The notes under the pieces are model-generated. The model worked only from the letters and a program-made list of their open reading frames with translations, had not been told where the DNA came from and ran no database searches. A program made the position numbers and the translations under genes. This document shows, piece by piece, positions 43,758 to 52,535 of a stretch of DNA of 64,000 nt. How positions within the stretch are numbered: position 1 is the stretch's first letter; every line of letters starts with the position of its first letter. Source of the DNA: Salsipaludibacter sp963735045 (GTDB lineage: Bacteria > Actinomycetota > Nitriliruptoria > Nitriliruptorales > Nitriliruptoraceae); assembly GCA_963735045.1 (NCBI GenBank), contig CAVTIZ010000003.1, forward strand, positions 558,001 through 622,000, read 5' to 3'.

Positions 43758-44543
43758 TTGTCGTCTTGTCGTCCCGGCGCCCACACCTCGCCCCGCTCGA
43801 TCACCGCGGACCCTCGCGACGTCGACCGGCCGACCACGTCGGCACCCGACGACCTCGACGCCTTCCGGCGGTGGCAGACCAGCCGAGATCCCCGGCTGCG
43901 CGACGAGTTGGTGATCGACCACCTGGGGTTGGCCTACGCCATGGCCGGGCGCTACGCGGGACGCGGGATCGAACCCGACGACCTGCGCCAGGTGGCCGTC
44001 GTGGGCCTGATCAAGGCGGTCGACCGGTTCGATCCCGACCGCGGCGTGGCCTTCTCCTCGTTCGCCGTTCCCACGATCCTCGGCGAGATCAAGCGCCACT
44101 TCCGCGACCGGGGCTGGGCGATCCGGGTGCCACGGCGCCTCAAGGAGCTGCGACGGGAGGTCGAGGGCTCGCGCCGGCGTCTCGAGCAACGACGGGCCCA
44201 TGCCCCTGCCCCGGCCGAGATCGCCGAGGACCTGGGCGAGTCGGCTGGCGACGTGCTGGAGGCGATGGGCATCGGAAGCTGCTTCCGGCCGAACTCCCTG
44301 GAGGGGTCCTCCCGGCCGGACCTGCTCGACGAGGGCTCGGAGCCTGCTGGCCCGGCCTGTGACCGTGCCGTCGTGGACCATCTGCTCGAGTGCCTCGACG
44401 AACGCGAGCGACGGATCTTCGTGCTGCGCTACGACGCCGGCATGACCCAGCAGGAGATCGCCGACCGCGTCGGGATCAGCCAGATGCACGTGTCGCGCCT
44501 GCTGCGGGCCGGCCTCGACCACCTCCGGGACGTGGCGACCTGA
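43758..44543 (+). CDS. RNA polymerase sigma factor, SigB/SigF/SigG family
   Basis: 261 residues from TTG 43758; GGAAGGAA is six bases upstream, and no better start is in frame. Region 2 reads LGLAYAMAGRYAGRGIEPDDLRQVAVVGLIKAVDRFDPDRGVAFSSFAVPTILGEIKRHFRDR. Region 3 follows (WAIRVPRRLKELRREVE, PAEIAEDLGESAGDVLEAM), and region 4 is the HTH MTQQEIADRVGISQMHVSRLLRAGLDHLRD. These are hallmarks of stress/sporulation-type group 3 sigma factors that are held by anti-sigma kinases. Promoters of the GTTT-GGGAAC type in the surrounding genes fit its expected specificity. The next gene carries a piece of such an anti-sigma factor. Confidence 0.93.
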   Translation: MSSCRPGAHTSPRSITADPRDVDRPTTSAPDDLDAFRRWQTSRDPRLRDELVIDHLGLAYAMAGRYAGRGIEPDDLRQVAVVGLIKAVDRFDPDRGVAFSSFAVPTILGEIKRHFRDRGWAIRVPRRLKELRREVEGSRRRLEQRRAHAPAPAEIAEDLGESAGDVLEAMGIGSCFRPNSLEGSSRPDLLDEGSEPAGPACDRAVVDHLLECLDERERRIFVLRYDAGMTQQEIADRVGISQMHVSRLLRAGLDHLRDVAT

Positions 44544-44638
44544 CGGCCGTCGGCGAGCCAGCTGCACGGGCCCGTGCCAGCCCGCCCCGATCGTCACCCC
44601 GCGGACGCGGCGTCGTCCGTGGCGGGTGGATCCGGGTG

Positions 44639-44663
44639 GTTTGAACCCGTCGTCGATGGGAAC
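44639..44663 (+). promoter_or_regulatory. SigB/SigF-type stress promoter
   Basis: GTTT (44639-44642), 15-base spacer, GGGAAC (44658-44663). The start would lie near 44670, about 15 bases before the chimeric gene. Confidence 0.6.
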
Positions 44664-44683
44664 ACTCGCCGGCACGCCACCGT

Positions 44684-45847
44684 GTGATGGACCCGTCGCA
44701 CGCCGACCGTGCCGAGTTCGCCGTGTCGCTGCCTGCTCGACCCACCGACCTCCGGTTCGACCTGCCGGCGCGACCGGGCTGCGCGCGACTGGCCGCAGCG
44801 GGTGCGGCGGCGGCCCTCGCCGACGCGTCCGACCCGAACGCCCGGGACGACGTCCGCCTGGTCGTCGGGGAACTGGTCAACCTGCTGGCCGGGGCGGCGG
44901 CACCCGCAGCGCGCCTGCACGTGTGGCTCTGGGTGTGCCCCTCCACCGTCGTCGTCGAGGGACGGGTGACCGCCGCCACGCCCGGCTTCGAAGCCGTGTG
45001 GATCTCCGACCACTTCCATCCGTGGATGGACGTCCAGGGGCAGAGCCCGTTCGTCTGGACCCCCATCGGCGGCATCGCGGCGACCACGTCCCTGCGAATC
45101 ACGACCGCCGTCACGTGCCCGACCGTGCGCATCCACCCCGCCATCGTGGCCCAGGCGGCCGCCACCGCGGGCGTCGCGACCGGTGGCCGGTTCCGGCTGG
45201 GGGTCGGCACGGGGGAACGGCTCAACGAGCACATCCTCGGTGACGTGTGGCCCCCGGTCGAGATCCGACTGGAGATGCTGGAGGAGGCCGTCGAGGTGAT
45301 GCGCGCCCTGTGGGACGGTGGCCTGGTGACCCATCGCGGGACCCACTACCGGGTGGACAACGCCCAGCTGTACACCCTTCCCGTCGAGCCGGTGGCCGTC
45401 CAGGTGTCGGCCTTCGGCCCCAAGGCACTGTCGACGGCCGCCAGGATCGGGGACGGGCTGATCACCATGGGCCCCGACGCCGACGCCGTGGCGACGTACC
45501 GCGACCAGGGCGGGCGCGGTCCCGCGGCCGCGGGTCTGAAGGGCTGCTGGGCGAGCGACGCCGAGTCCGCCGCGCAGACGGCCATGGACTGGGCCAACCA
45601 GGCGTTGCCCGGCCAACTCGCACAGGAACTGTCGGTTCCGCTCCACTACGAGCAGGCGACCAGCCTGGTGACGCCGGACATGATGGCCGAGCAGTATCCC
45701 CTGGGTCCGGATCCCGAGCGCTGGGTCGAGGCCATCGAGGCCCACGTCGACGCCGGCTTCGACGAGGTGTACATCAGCCAGATGGGACCCGACCAGGCAG
45801 GCTTCTTCACGTTCTGGGAGGACGAGGTCAGGCCCAGGCTGGGATGA
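44684..45847 (+). CDS. chimera: anti-sigma (RsbW-like) N-terminus fused to an N-truncated F420-type LLM oxidoreductase
   Basis: 387 residues (GTG 44684; ATG 44687 also possible). Residues ~12-92 resemble the start of an RsbW-type ATPase/anti-sigma domain: LRFDLPARPGCARLAAAGAAAALADASDPNARDDVRLVVGELVNLL, then RLHVWLWV. At about 93-100 this passes into TPGFEAVWISDHFHPWMDVQGQSPFVW, which is the LLM class (TIGR03557-like) F420-dependent oxidoreductase from its second strand on. The family's first ~25 residues (strand 1) are missing. The rest of the barrel is intact to WEDEVRPRLG. An in-frame deletion joining rsbW to a neighbouring LLM gene explains it. Whether it still binds sigma or F420 is unknown. 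Confidence 0.75.
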   Translation: MMDPSHADRAEFAVSLPARPTDLRFDLPARPGCARLAAAGAAAALADASDPNARDDVRLVVGELVNLLAGAAAPAARLHVWLWVCPSTVVVEGRVTAATPGFEAVWISDHFHPWMDVQGQSPFVWTPIGGIAATTSLRITTAVTCPTVRIHPAIVAQAAATAGVATGGRFRLGVGTGERLNEHILGDVWPPVEIRLEMLEEAVEVMRALWDGGLVTHRGTHYRVDNAQLYTLPVEPVAVQVSAFGPKALSTAARIGDGLITMGPDADAVATYRDQGGRGPAAAGLKGCWASDAESAAQTAMDWANQALPGQLAQELSVPLHYEQATSLVTPDMMAEQYPLGPDPERWVEAIEAHVDAGFDEVYISQMGPDQAGFFTFWEDEVRPRLG

Positions 45848-46192
45848 CGGAACGACTGTGGGCCGCGTGCGCAGGATGCCCCGCGAACAGTCCGACCGAG
45901 GCCTGCCCGGACTCCTCGTCGGTTCGTCCGACCGTGCCGGGGAACCGCGGGTCGTCGAGGGGAGGTGGGTGGGGATCGTCCGACATCGGGGCCTCGATCG
46001 GACGGAGATCGCCCGGGCCCCGGTGCCGGTGACACGCCAGGTCCGAGGGCACCTGCGCCATCGGGGTCCCGCGGGCGGCACCTTCTTGGCACTGGCGACG
46101 CCGGACGGTCGACGCTGCCCGAACGGTCGCCGTCGTCGGCACCCCTCGGGCCACGATGGGGTCGTCCGGACCGTCGGATCGGGGGCATCGCA

Positions 46193-47386
46193 GTGGACCA
46201 GTGGCACGAGGCGGCCCTGACCTCCGTGGGGTTCTTCTGGAAGGCCCTGTGGGGGTTCGTGCTCGGCTACGTCGTGAGCTCGATGATCCAGGTGCTGGTG
46301 ACCCGCGAGCGCATGCAGGCCGCCATGGGGGAACGCGGGCCGCGCAGCGTCGGGCTCGGGACCTTCTTCGGGTTCATCTCGTCGTCGTGTTCCTTCGCGG
46401 CGCTGGCCTCGACCCGCGCCATCATGCGCAAGGGGGCGGGACTGGTGCCGTCGCTGGCCTTCCTGCTGGCGTCCACGAACCTGGTGGTCGAACTCGGGAT
46501 CGTCATCGCGATCTTCCTCGGTTGGCAGTTCGTCGTCGCCGAGTACGTCGGCGGGATCCTGCTCATCCTGCTCACGTGGCTGCTGGTGCGCCTGACGTAC
46601 CCGACCAGGTGGATGGGCGAGCTGCGCGACCGCTTCGACGACGAGGACGACGAGGACGACGAGCGCCAGGACTGGCGCGAACTGGTCCGCAGTCGCGAGG
46701 GGTGGCGCCGGATCGCCCGCACCTACCGCGGTGAGTGGCTGATGGTGTGGAAGGACGTCCTGGTCGGCTTCACCATCGCCGGGGTGATCGCGGCCTTCGT
46801 GCCAGACTCCTTCTTCCAGGCCCTCTTCGCCGGCACGGGCGACGACGGAAGTGGCTTCCTGGCGCTGGTCCAGAACGTCGTCGTCGGGCCACTCGCGGCC
46901 TTCTTCACCTTCATCGGGTCCATGGGCAACATCCCGCTGGCGTCGGTGCTGTTCGCGAGTGGCGTCAGCTTCGCCGGCGTGATGGCCTTCATCTACTCGG
47001 ACCTGGTCGTCTTCCCGGTGGTGCGCATCAGCGCGTCGTACTTCGGGTGGCGGCTCGCGCTGTACGTCGTCGGGGTGTTCTTCGCCGCCCTGACGACGAC
47101 GGCACTGGTGCTGCAGGGGGCCTTCGCGCTGCTGGGGATCCTCCCCGAGGCCGGCTCGTCGGCATCGAACCCTGCCGAGGGCGCGTTCGCCGTGGACTAC
47201 ACGCTCTTCCTCAACCTGGCCTTCCTCGCCGGCTCCGCCGTGCTCGGCTGGATCCTGTGGCACGACCCGGACCGACCCGCCGTGGGACGCAAGGACGACG
47301 TGGTGGAGCGCATCCTGTTCTGGGCCGCACTCGGAGCCGCCACCTGGCTGGTGGGCGGACTCGTCGTGCCCCCGCTGGTCGCCTGA
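46193..47386 (+). CDS. permease of the ArsP/YraQ (DUF318) type
   Basis: 397 residues from GTG 46193 (GGGGG upstream). Eight or more hydrophobic helices. The first half has the family motif FGFISSSCSFAALASTRAIMRKGAGLVPSLAFLLASTNLVVELG; the second half repeats the fold with NVVVGPLAAFFTFIGSMGNIPLASVLFASGVSFAGVMAFIYSDL. Between them lies a cytoplasmic acidic loop RFDDEDDEDDERQDW. ArsP-type members export trivalent organoarsenicals; the substrate of this branch is unknown. No arsR is near. Confidence 0.85.
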   Translation: MDQWHEAALTSVGFFWKALWGFVLGYVVSSMIQVLVTRERMQAAMGERGPRSVGLGTFFGFISSSCSFAALASTRAIMRKGAGLVPSLAFLLASTNLVVELGIVIAIFLGWQFVVAEYVGGILLILLTWLLVRLTYPTRWMGELRDRFDDEDDEDDERQDWRELVRSREGWRRIARTYRGEWLMVWKDVLVGFTIAGVIAAFVPDSFFQALFAGTGDDGSGFLALVQNVVVGPLAAFFTFIGSMGNIPLASVLFASGVSFAGVMAFIYSDLVVFPVVRISASYFGWRLALYVVGVFFAALTTTALVLQGAFALLGILPEAGSSASNPAEGAFAVDYTLFLNLAFLAGSAVLGWILWHDPDRPAVGRKDDVVERILFWAALGAATWLVGGLVVPPLVA

Positions 47387-47755
47387 CGACCGCGTGGTGG
47401 ACCAGTTCCTGGTCGGCTCGACCTCCACGACGACGCACGGGACCTGTCCGACGACCAGGCCGACGCGTTGCTGGTGGACGTGGGCGCGGCCCGGCGGGCA
47501 GCGGTCGAGCCCCCGGAACACCGCGGCGATCCAGGTCGACGTCGTCAGCATCGACCGGGCAGGGGACAGCCACGCCGACGTGTCCGGTGTCCCCGGCGAA
47601 CCGCCCCCGGTCACCGGCAGCGACGGGCTCCCCGGTCGCGCGCATCTCGCCGACGCTGTCGCCGGCGCGACGCCCCCCCGCTGCGAGCCGCTCGCGACGC
47701 TCGCGCCGGCCTCGACCCCGGCGACGATCGGTCGGCTGGGTCGGCTCGTGCCCGT
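47387..47755. other. convergent gap between permease and phzF-like gene
   Basis: No gene is supported. One plus-strand frame reads LDLHDDARDLSDDQADALL near 47420-47480 and has coding-like third positions, but lacks a start site and dissolves into Arg-rich sequence, so it may be a remnant. Confidence 0.35.
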
Positions 47756-48658
47756 TCAGTCGGTCGGGAGCTCGACCTCGCCACGCATGACCACGACACC
47801 GGTGCCCGTGACGCGGACGCCGGTGATGTCGTCGCGGGGACCCAGCACCTCGACGTCGGCACGGCCCGGGCGCTGCATGTCGTGGCCCTGTTCGGCGACG
47901 AAGGTCGGCTCGTCCAGCTCCCCGGTGGCCCACAGCCACGCGCCGAGGCAGCCGGTGGCCGAGCCGGTGAACGGGTCCTCGGGTGGCTCCGGGGGGGTCA
48001 GCAACAGACGCGAGAACACGTCGCCGGTCGCCGTGGCCCCGCCCATGGCGGTCAGGAACGGTTCGAAGAAGTCGCTGTCGTGGGTGGCGTGGAAGCCGTG
48101 CAACGCCGCGACGTCGAGGCGGGCCGAGCGCAGGGCACGATGGGACACCAGCGGCAGCACCAGGAAGGGTGTCCCGGTGCTGACCGTGCGCGGTGTGGCA
48201 CGAACGTCGTCGGCGGTCAACCCGACCAGGGGGGCGACCACCGAGGCGTCCCACTCCCGCCCGAACGTCGGTGGCAACTGCTGCATGGTGATCCGCGCCG
48301 GTCCGTCGCCGGTCGCGTCGACCTCGATCGGCAACACGCCGGCACCGACCTCGAGGGTGAACGCGGCCCGTCCGTCGACGACGGTCACGGCGCCCGTGTC
48401 CAGCAACGCCGCGACGGTCGCGATGGTCGGGTGGCCCGCCATCGGGATCTCCCCGCTGGCCACGTAGTAGCGCACGCCGACGTCGGCCACCTCGGAGTCC
48501 TGCAGGAACGCGCACTCCGACAGCCGGGTCTCGCGGGTGAAGGCGACCCGGGTGTCCACGGACACGTCGTCGGCGTCGAACACCACCGCACACGGGTTGC
48601 CCCCGAACGGGCGGTCGGTGAAGGCGTCCACCCACTGGACGGCATGGCGGCTGGTCAT
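47756..48658 (-). CDS. PhzF family isomerase/epimerase-like protein
   Basis: 300 residues from ATG 48658 (GAGGAG upstream). Opens QWVDAFTDRPFGGNPCAVV with the catalytic Glu in RLSECAFLQ. The two-domain diaminopimelate-epimerase fold shows EIPMAGHPTIATVAALL and PPEDPFTGSATGCLGAWL. Enzymes of this family isomerise trans-2,3-dihydro-3-hydroxyanthranilate in phenazine makers, but most members have other unknown substrates. No phenazine genes are near. It is the last gene of the minus-strand run from murL. Confidence 0.9.
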   Translation of the reverse strand: MTSRHAVQWVDAFTDRPFGGNPCAVVFDADDVSVDTRVAFTRETRLSECAFLQDSEVADVGVRYYVASGEIPMAGHPTIATVAALLDTGAVTVVDGRAAFTLEVGAGVLPIEVDATGDGPARITMQQLPPTFGREWDASVVAPLVGLTADDVRATPRTVSTGTPFLVLPLVSHRALRSARLDVAALHGFHATHDSDFFEPFLTAMGGATATGDVFSRLLLTPPEPPEDPFTGSATGCLGAWLWATGELDEPTFVAEQGHDMQRPGRADVEVLGPRDDITGVRVTGTGVVVMRGEVELPTD

Positions 48659-48674
48659 CGGGGTCTCCTCGGGG

Positions 48675-48732
48675 CCTGCTCGGGGGCTGCTCGGGGGGCT
48701 GCTCGGGGGGCTGCTCGGGGGGGCCGCTCGGG
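48675..48732. repeat. tandem repeat of CTGCTCGGGGG units
   Basis: Four copies of C(T)TGCTCGGGG(G/GG) plus a fifth diverged copy (CCGCTCGGG), each 11-13 bases, fill the space between the stop of the dehydrogenase gene and the start of the phzF-like gene. Copy spacing differs by single Gs, as expected for slippage. Confidence 0.8.
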
Positions 48733-48735
48733 TCG

Positions 48736-49677
48736 TCAGTACCCGCGCTCGTGGTCGACGGCCCCCAGCAGGGGGTCGCCCGTGCCGAATCGGGCCACGT
48801 TGTCCCGGACGCGGTCGGCCAACAGCCGGATCCCCATCGCGTCGGTGTTGCCGACGTGCGGGGTCACGACGACGTTTGGCAACGACCACAGCGGGTGGCC
48901 GTCGGGGAGGGGCTCGGGGTCGGTGACGTCCAGCCCGGCCCCGAAGAGCCGACCCGACGACAGGGCCGCGACCAGGTCGTCGGTCACGACGTGGGCGCCA
49001 CGGGCCACGTTGACCACGACCGCACCCTCGGCGAGCAGGTCCAGCCGTCGGGCGTCCAGCACCCCCGTCGTCTCCTCGGTCAGGGCCAGGGCCAGCACGA
49101 CGACGTCGGCGTCGACGAGCGCCTCGTCGAGCGCGTCGACGGTCACGACCGTCGCGCCGTCCAACGGCGTGTCGGACCGCCGGACCACGGTCACGTCGAC
49201 GTCGAAGGGTGCCAGCAGCCGGAGCAGGACCTCGGTGATGCCCCCACCGCCCAGGATCGTCACCGACGAGCCGACCAGCATCTGCTCGTCGTGGTCACCA
49301 GCCCACGACGTCGCCGTCGCGTAGTGGCCGAGTCCCCGTCGGGTCGCGAGCACCAGCGCCAGCGCCATCTCCGCCACCGGGTCGGCGTAGACGCCCTTGG
49401 CCGACGTCCACGCATGGTCGTCGTCCAGCACGTCGACGAAGGCGTCCACCCCGGCGAAGGGCAACTGCACCCAGCGCAGGTGGGGGTTGGCGTCCAGCAG
49501 GGCGGCCAGGTCGTCGGCGTCTCGTGCGACGCTCCACAGCACGGCCTCGGCGTCGGCCGCGTCCACCACCTCGCCACCGGCGTCGGTGACGGCCTCCTCG
49601 AGGACCGCCGACGGCGGCTGCACGGCGATGCGAGGCGACCCGGAGCGGTCGCGCGGGACGGTGACGGTCGGGGTCAC
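48736..49677 (-). CDS. D-isomer-specific 2-hydroxyacid dehydrogenase family protein
   Basis: 313 residues from GTG 49677 with GAGGA six bases upstream. The Rossmann domain starts SVTILGGGGITEVLLRLLAPF; family residues are VVNVARGAHVVTDDLVAALSSG (Arg), GAGLDVTDPEPLPDGHPLWSLPNVVVTPHVGN (Glu and His). Substrate is unknown; glyoxylate/hydroxypyruvate-like reductases are closest in pattern. It lies 90 bases after murD2. Confidence 0.9.
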   Translation of the reverse strand: MTPTVTVPRDRSGSPRIAVQPPSAVLEEAVTDAGGEVVDAADAEAVLWSVARDADDLAALLDANPHLRWVQLPFAGVDAFVDVLDDDHAWTSAKGVYADPVAEMALALVLATRRGLGHYATATSWAGDHDEQMLVGSSVTILGGGGITEVLLRLLAPFDVDVTVVRRSDTPLDGATVVTVDALDEALVDADVVVLALALTEETTGVLDARRLDLLAEGAVVVNVARGAHVVTDDLVAALSSGRLFGAGLDVTDPEPLPDGHPLWSLPNVVVTPHVGNTDAMGIRLLADRVRDNVARFGTGDPLLGAVDHERGY

Positions 49678-49767
49678 GAGCGGTCCTCGGTGGTGGCGGT
49701 GGACTGGCGAGGATGCCGCCTGTCGACCCGCGCTGCCGCGTCCGGCGGCTCGTGGCGGCCGGCGACG

Positions 49768-51165
49768 TCAGCGGCGCGGTCCGGACCCGCCTCGCGCCAG
49801 GGCGGCGAACTGGTTCCCGCGGTCCTCGAACGAACGGAACTGGTTGAAGCTGGCCGCCGCCGGGGACAGCAGCACCACGCCGCCGTCCGGGGTGACGTCG
49901 CGGGCGACCGCGACGGCCTCGGCGAGGTCACCCACGCGGTGGACGACGCCGGTGGCCCCGAGCTCCTCGGCCTCGTCGGCCAGGTGGTGGCCCGTGTCCG
50001 GCAGGGCGACCAGGCGCACCATGGTCGGTCCCGAGGCGCGGTCGGCCATCGCCGCGACCAGCGGCGCATGGTCCTGGTCGCGGTCGTGGCCCCCGGCCAG
50101 CAGGGTCACCGGCGCGTCCGGGAAGGCCGCCAGCGCCGCCACCGCAGCCTCCGGGATGGTGGCGATCGAGTCGTCCACCCAGCGACGGCCGTCGTCGTGG
50201 ACCAGTTGGAGCCGGTGCGCCAGCGGCACGAAGTCGGTGAGTCCCCCGAGCAGCTCGTCGGGGGTCGCGCCGACCAGCCCGGCCACGGCCAACCCGGCGG
50301 CGAGGTTGACCAGGTTGTGGCCACCGACGAGCGAGGAGTCGGCCAGCGCCTCGACCAGCCGGTGGCGGGGGACGGGTGGCCCCGACCCGATCACGACCGG
50401 ATCCCCGGTGGCGTCGAAGGTGGTCAGCGAAGGATGGCGTGCGGACCGGGCCATGACGTCGCCGTCGGCGGCGTTGGCGACCAGTCGATCCGACAGCTCG
50501 ACCAGTCGGGACTTGTCGCGGACGTAGCCCGCGCGGCCGCCGTGCCAGGCATGGTGGTCGCGATGCAGGTTGAGCCACAGGCCCACGGCCGGTCGCCCCC
50601 GCAGGTCCGCCAACTGGTAGCTGGACAGTTCCAGGACGACGTGGTCGACGTCGTCGGGCGCGACGTCGAGGTCCAGCACCGACAGCCCGACGTTGCCGGC
50701 GACGACCACCCGACGCCCGGCGTGGTCCAGCAGGTGGGCGAGCACCGTCGCGGTCGTGGACTTGCCCTTCGTCCCGGTGACGGCCAGCACGTTGGTCGGC
50801 CGGTGGCGGGCGAAGAAGATGTTGAGGGCCGAGGTGACCGGGACCCCGGCGGCGCGGGCGCGGACCTGGGCGGCGTGACTGGGCGGCACGCCGGGGGAGC
50901 GGACCAGCAGGTCCACGGTGTCGACGTGGGTGGCCCCGGCCTCGGCACCCACGACCACCTCCACGTCGTGGTCGTCCAGCCACGCGTGGTCCGCTGCGCT
51001 CGGGTCACGGTCGTCCAGCACCACCACACGCGCCCCCGGGTTGGACGTCGCCAGGTCGGTGACCACGCTGCGGCCCTCCCGACCCAGCCCGTGCACCGCG
51101 ACGCGGTCGGCAGCCCGCAGCCACGCGTCGTCGGGCATCGCCGACCCCGGGACCGAGTCCGTCAT
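49768..51165 (-). CDS. murD2: MurD-type ligase, probably MurD2 (UDP-MurNAc-L-Ala:L-Glu ligase)
   Basis: 465 residues from ATG 51165; the ATG overlaps the murL stop (ATGA). Mur ligase motifs are present: P-loop VTGTKGKSTTATVLAHLL, VVLELSSYQLADL, LNLHRDHHAWHG and the C-terminal SIATIPEAAVAALAAF and GGHDRDQDH. Next to MurL, the enzyme most likely adds L-glutamate (not D-glutamate) to UDP-MurNAc-L-Ala, after which MurL inverts the glutamate. This activity is known for the MurD2/MurL pair of Xanthomonas; here it is inferred from context. Ordinary MurD would be the alternative. Confidence 0.88.
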   Translation of the reverse strand: MTDSVPGSAMPDDAWLRAADRVAVHGLGREGRSVVTDLATSNPGARVVVLDDRDPSAADHAWLDDHDVEVVVGAEAGATHVDTVDLLVRSPGVPPSHAAQVRARAAGVPVTSALNIFFARHRPTNVLAVTGTKGKSTTATVLAHLLDHAGRRVVVAGNVGLSVLDLDVAPDDVDHVVLELSSYQLADLRGRPAVGLWLNLHRDHHAWHGGRAGYVRDKSRLVELSDRLVANAADGDVMARSARHPSLTTFDATGDPVVIGSGPPVPRHRLVEALADSSLVGGHNLVNLAAGLAVAGLVGATPDELLGGLTDFVPLAHRLQLVHDDGRRWVDDSIATIPEAAVAALAAFPDAPVTLLAGGHDRDQDHAPLVAAMADRASGPTMVRLVALPDTGHHLADEAEELGATGVVHRVGDLAEAVAVARDVTPDGGVVLLSPAAASFNQFRSFEDRGNQFAALARGGSGPRR

Positions 51166-52535
51166 CGCAGGGCGTCGCGCCATGCCGGCGGCAGGGCGTC
51201 CGGGTCGGGCGGCGCCAGGTGCTCGGACAGGGCGTCGGGTCCCACCGGCAGCCGGTCGGCGAGCGCGGCCACGACCACGTCGTCGGCCCAGTCCGGGTCC
51301 GCGGCCAGGGACGCCAGTGCGGCGGCCGACTCCTCGGCCTCTCCCACGCACTCGAAGGGCTTGTGGTCGGTCATCCCGGCCAGTGCCGCGTACTCCTCGA
51401 CCTGCGCCGGGTCGTCGAGCAGGTCGCGTCCGAGGATCCCGACCACCCGGTCCCGACCCATGAACGGCGCCAGTGCGAGGAACACGAACCGGCACTTGGG
51501 GCACTCGCCGCACCACTCGCGTCGCTGGCCCTGGAGGTGGAAGGCGCGGTTGCAGGAGTTGAAGGTCTCGTCCCAGGTGCCCAGTTGCGCGAAGCGCCGG
51601 GCGATCCACAGCTCGGAGGCCGGCCGGAGCAGCGACAGGTAGGCCACGTCGGCGGCGACCTCGGCGGCCACCACGGCCGCGAAGGGATGTTCGAAGGCCG
51701 ACGACTTGGACCACTGGTGGTTGACGGCCATGCCGTCGTCGGTGATGACCGTGGCCTGGTCGGCCGACCGCTCGTTGGACAACAGCACCGCCTCGTGGCC
51801 ACCGGCGACGGCGGCCACGACGGCCAGCGCCGACACGATCGCGGTGACGGGGACGTGGCCGTTGACCGCGCCCCGGGCGTTGAGGTCGAACAGGACCGGG
51901 TCGAGGTCGCGCTGGACGGTGATGGTCGGCATGCCCGCCCGGGTGAAGGTGCGCAGGATCGGGCCGCGAGGGTTGACCGCGAACAGCGTCGGGTCGCGGT
52001 CCGCCACGGCCTCCAGGGTGACGATCGAGTCCTTGCCACCGCCGACGGGGACCAGCGGACCCGCCGACGCCCCGAGCGCCGGGGCGGTCGCGACGGCGTC
52101 CACCGGGTCCGGGAAGGTGAAGTGGTCACGCAGGTCCAGCCCGTGGTGCCACGCCAGTTCGGCCAGCCCGTCGGTGACCACCGCAGCGAGCAGGTCGCGC
52201 ATGGCCGGGCTGGTCGTCCCGGTGTGCAGCGTGGGCGGCAGCGTCGCCTTGAGGTAGGACACCCCGGACACGAGGTGGGCCAGGCGCAGGGCCCGGTCCA
52301 GCGCGTCGGCCGCCGGACCCTCCAGGTCCAGGGACACGCCGGTGAAGGACAGGCGCTCGGTCAGGCGCCCCACGCCGTCGAGGTCGTAGTGCAGGGCCAC
52401 GTCCTGGCCGTCACGCTCGACCCCGGCCCAGGTGAACGTCGACGAGCCCGCCAGGCCGAGGCCGGCCAGCACCGCGTCGCGGTCCGTGGGCGTGTGGCCC
52501 GGGGGGGAGGTGGGCGGGGATGCGGAGGTCGTCAT
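51162..52535 (-). CDS. murL: UDP-N-acetyl-alpha-D-muramoyl-L-alanyl-L-glutamate epimerase
   Basis: 457 residues from ATG 52535. Converts the terminal L-Glu of UDP-MurNAc-L-Ala-L-Glu to D-Glu, so that no free D-Glu (MurI/Dat) is needed. Recognisable segments are VPVGGGKDSIVTLEAV (ATP-pyrophosphatase-like loop), VLLSNERSADQATV, VNHQWSKSSAFE, WDETFNSCNRAFHLQG and CGECPKCRFVFLAL with three closely spaced cysteines. A TACCGT on the minus strand at 52548-52543 lies seven bases before the ATG, so the mRNA may be leaderless. First gene of the run murL-murD2-dehydrogenase-phzF. Confidence 0.9.
   Translation of the reverse strand: MTTSASPPTSPPGHTPTDRDAVLAGLGLAGSSTFTWAGVERDGQDVALHYDLDGVGRLTERLSFTGVSLDLEGPAADALDRALRLAHLVSGVSYLKATLPPTLHTGTTSPAMRDLLAAVVTDGLAELAWHHGLDLRDHFTFPDPVDAVATAPALGASAGPLVPVGGGKDSIVTLEAVADRDPTLFAVNPRGPILRTFTRAGMPTITVQRDLDPVLFDLNARGAVNGHVPVTAIVSALAVVAAVAGGHEAVLLSNERSADQATVITDDGMAVNHQWSKSSAFEHPFAAVVAAEVAADVAYLSLLRPASELWIARRFAQLGTWDETFNSCNRAFHLQGQRREWCGECPKCRFVFLALAPFMGRDRVVGILGRDLLDDPAQVEEYAALAGMTDHKPFECVGEAEESAAALASLAADPDWADDVVVAALADRLPVGPDALSEHLAPPDPDALPPAWRDALR

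Noticed and set aside
44594..47614. Minus-strand ORF of 1006 codons
   Set aside because: Lies opposite the LLM chimera and permease genes; low-complexity shadow of GC-rich codons.
48751..51642. Plus-strand ORF of 963 codons
   Set aside because: Antisense to the dehydrogenase and murD2 genes, which have full family motifs.
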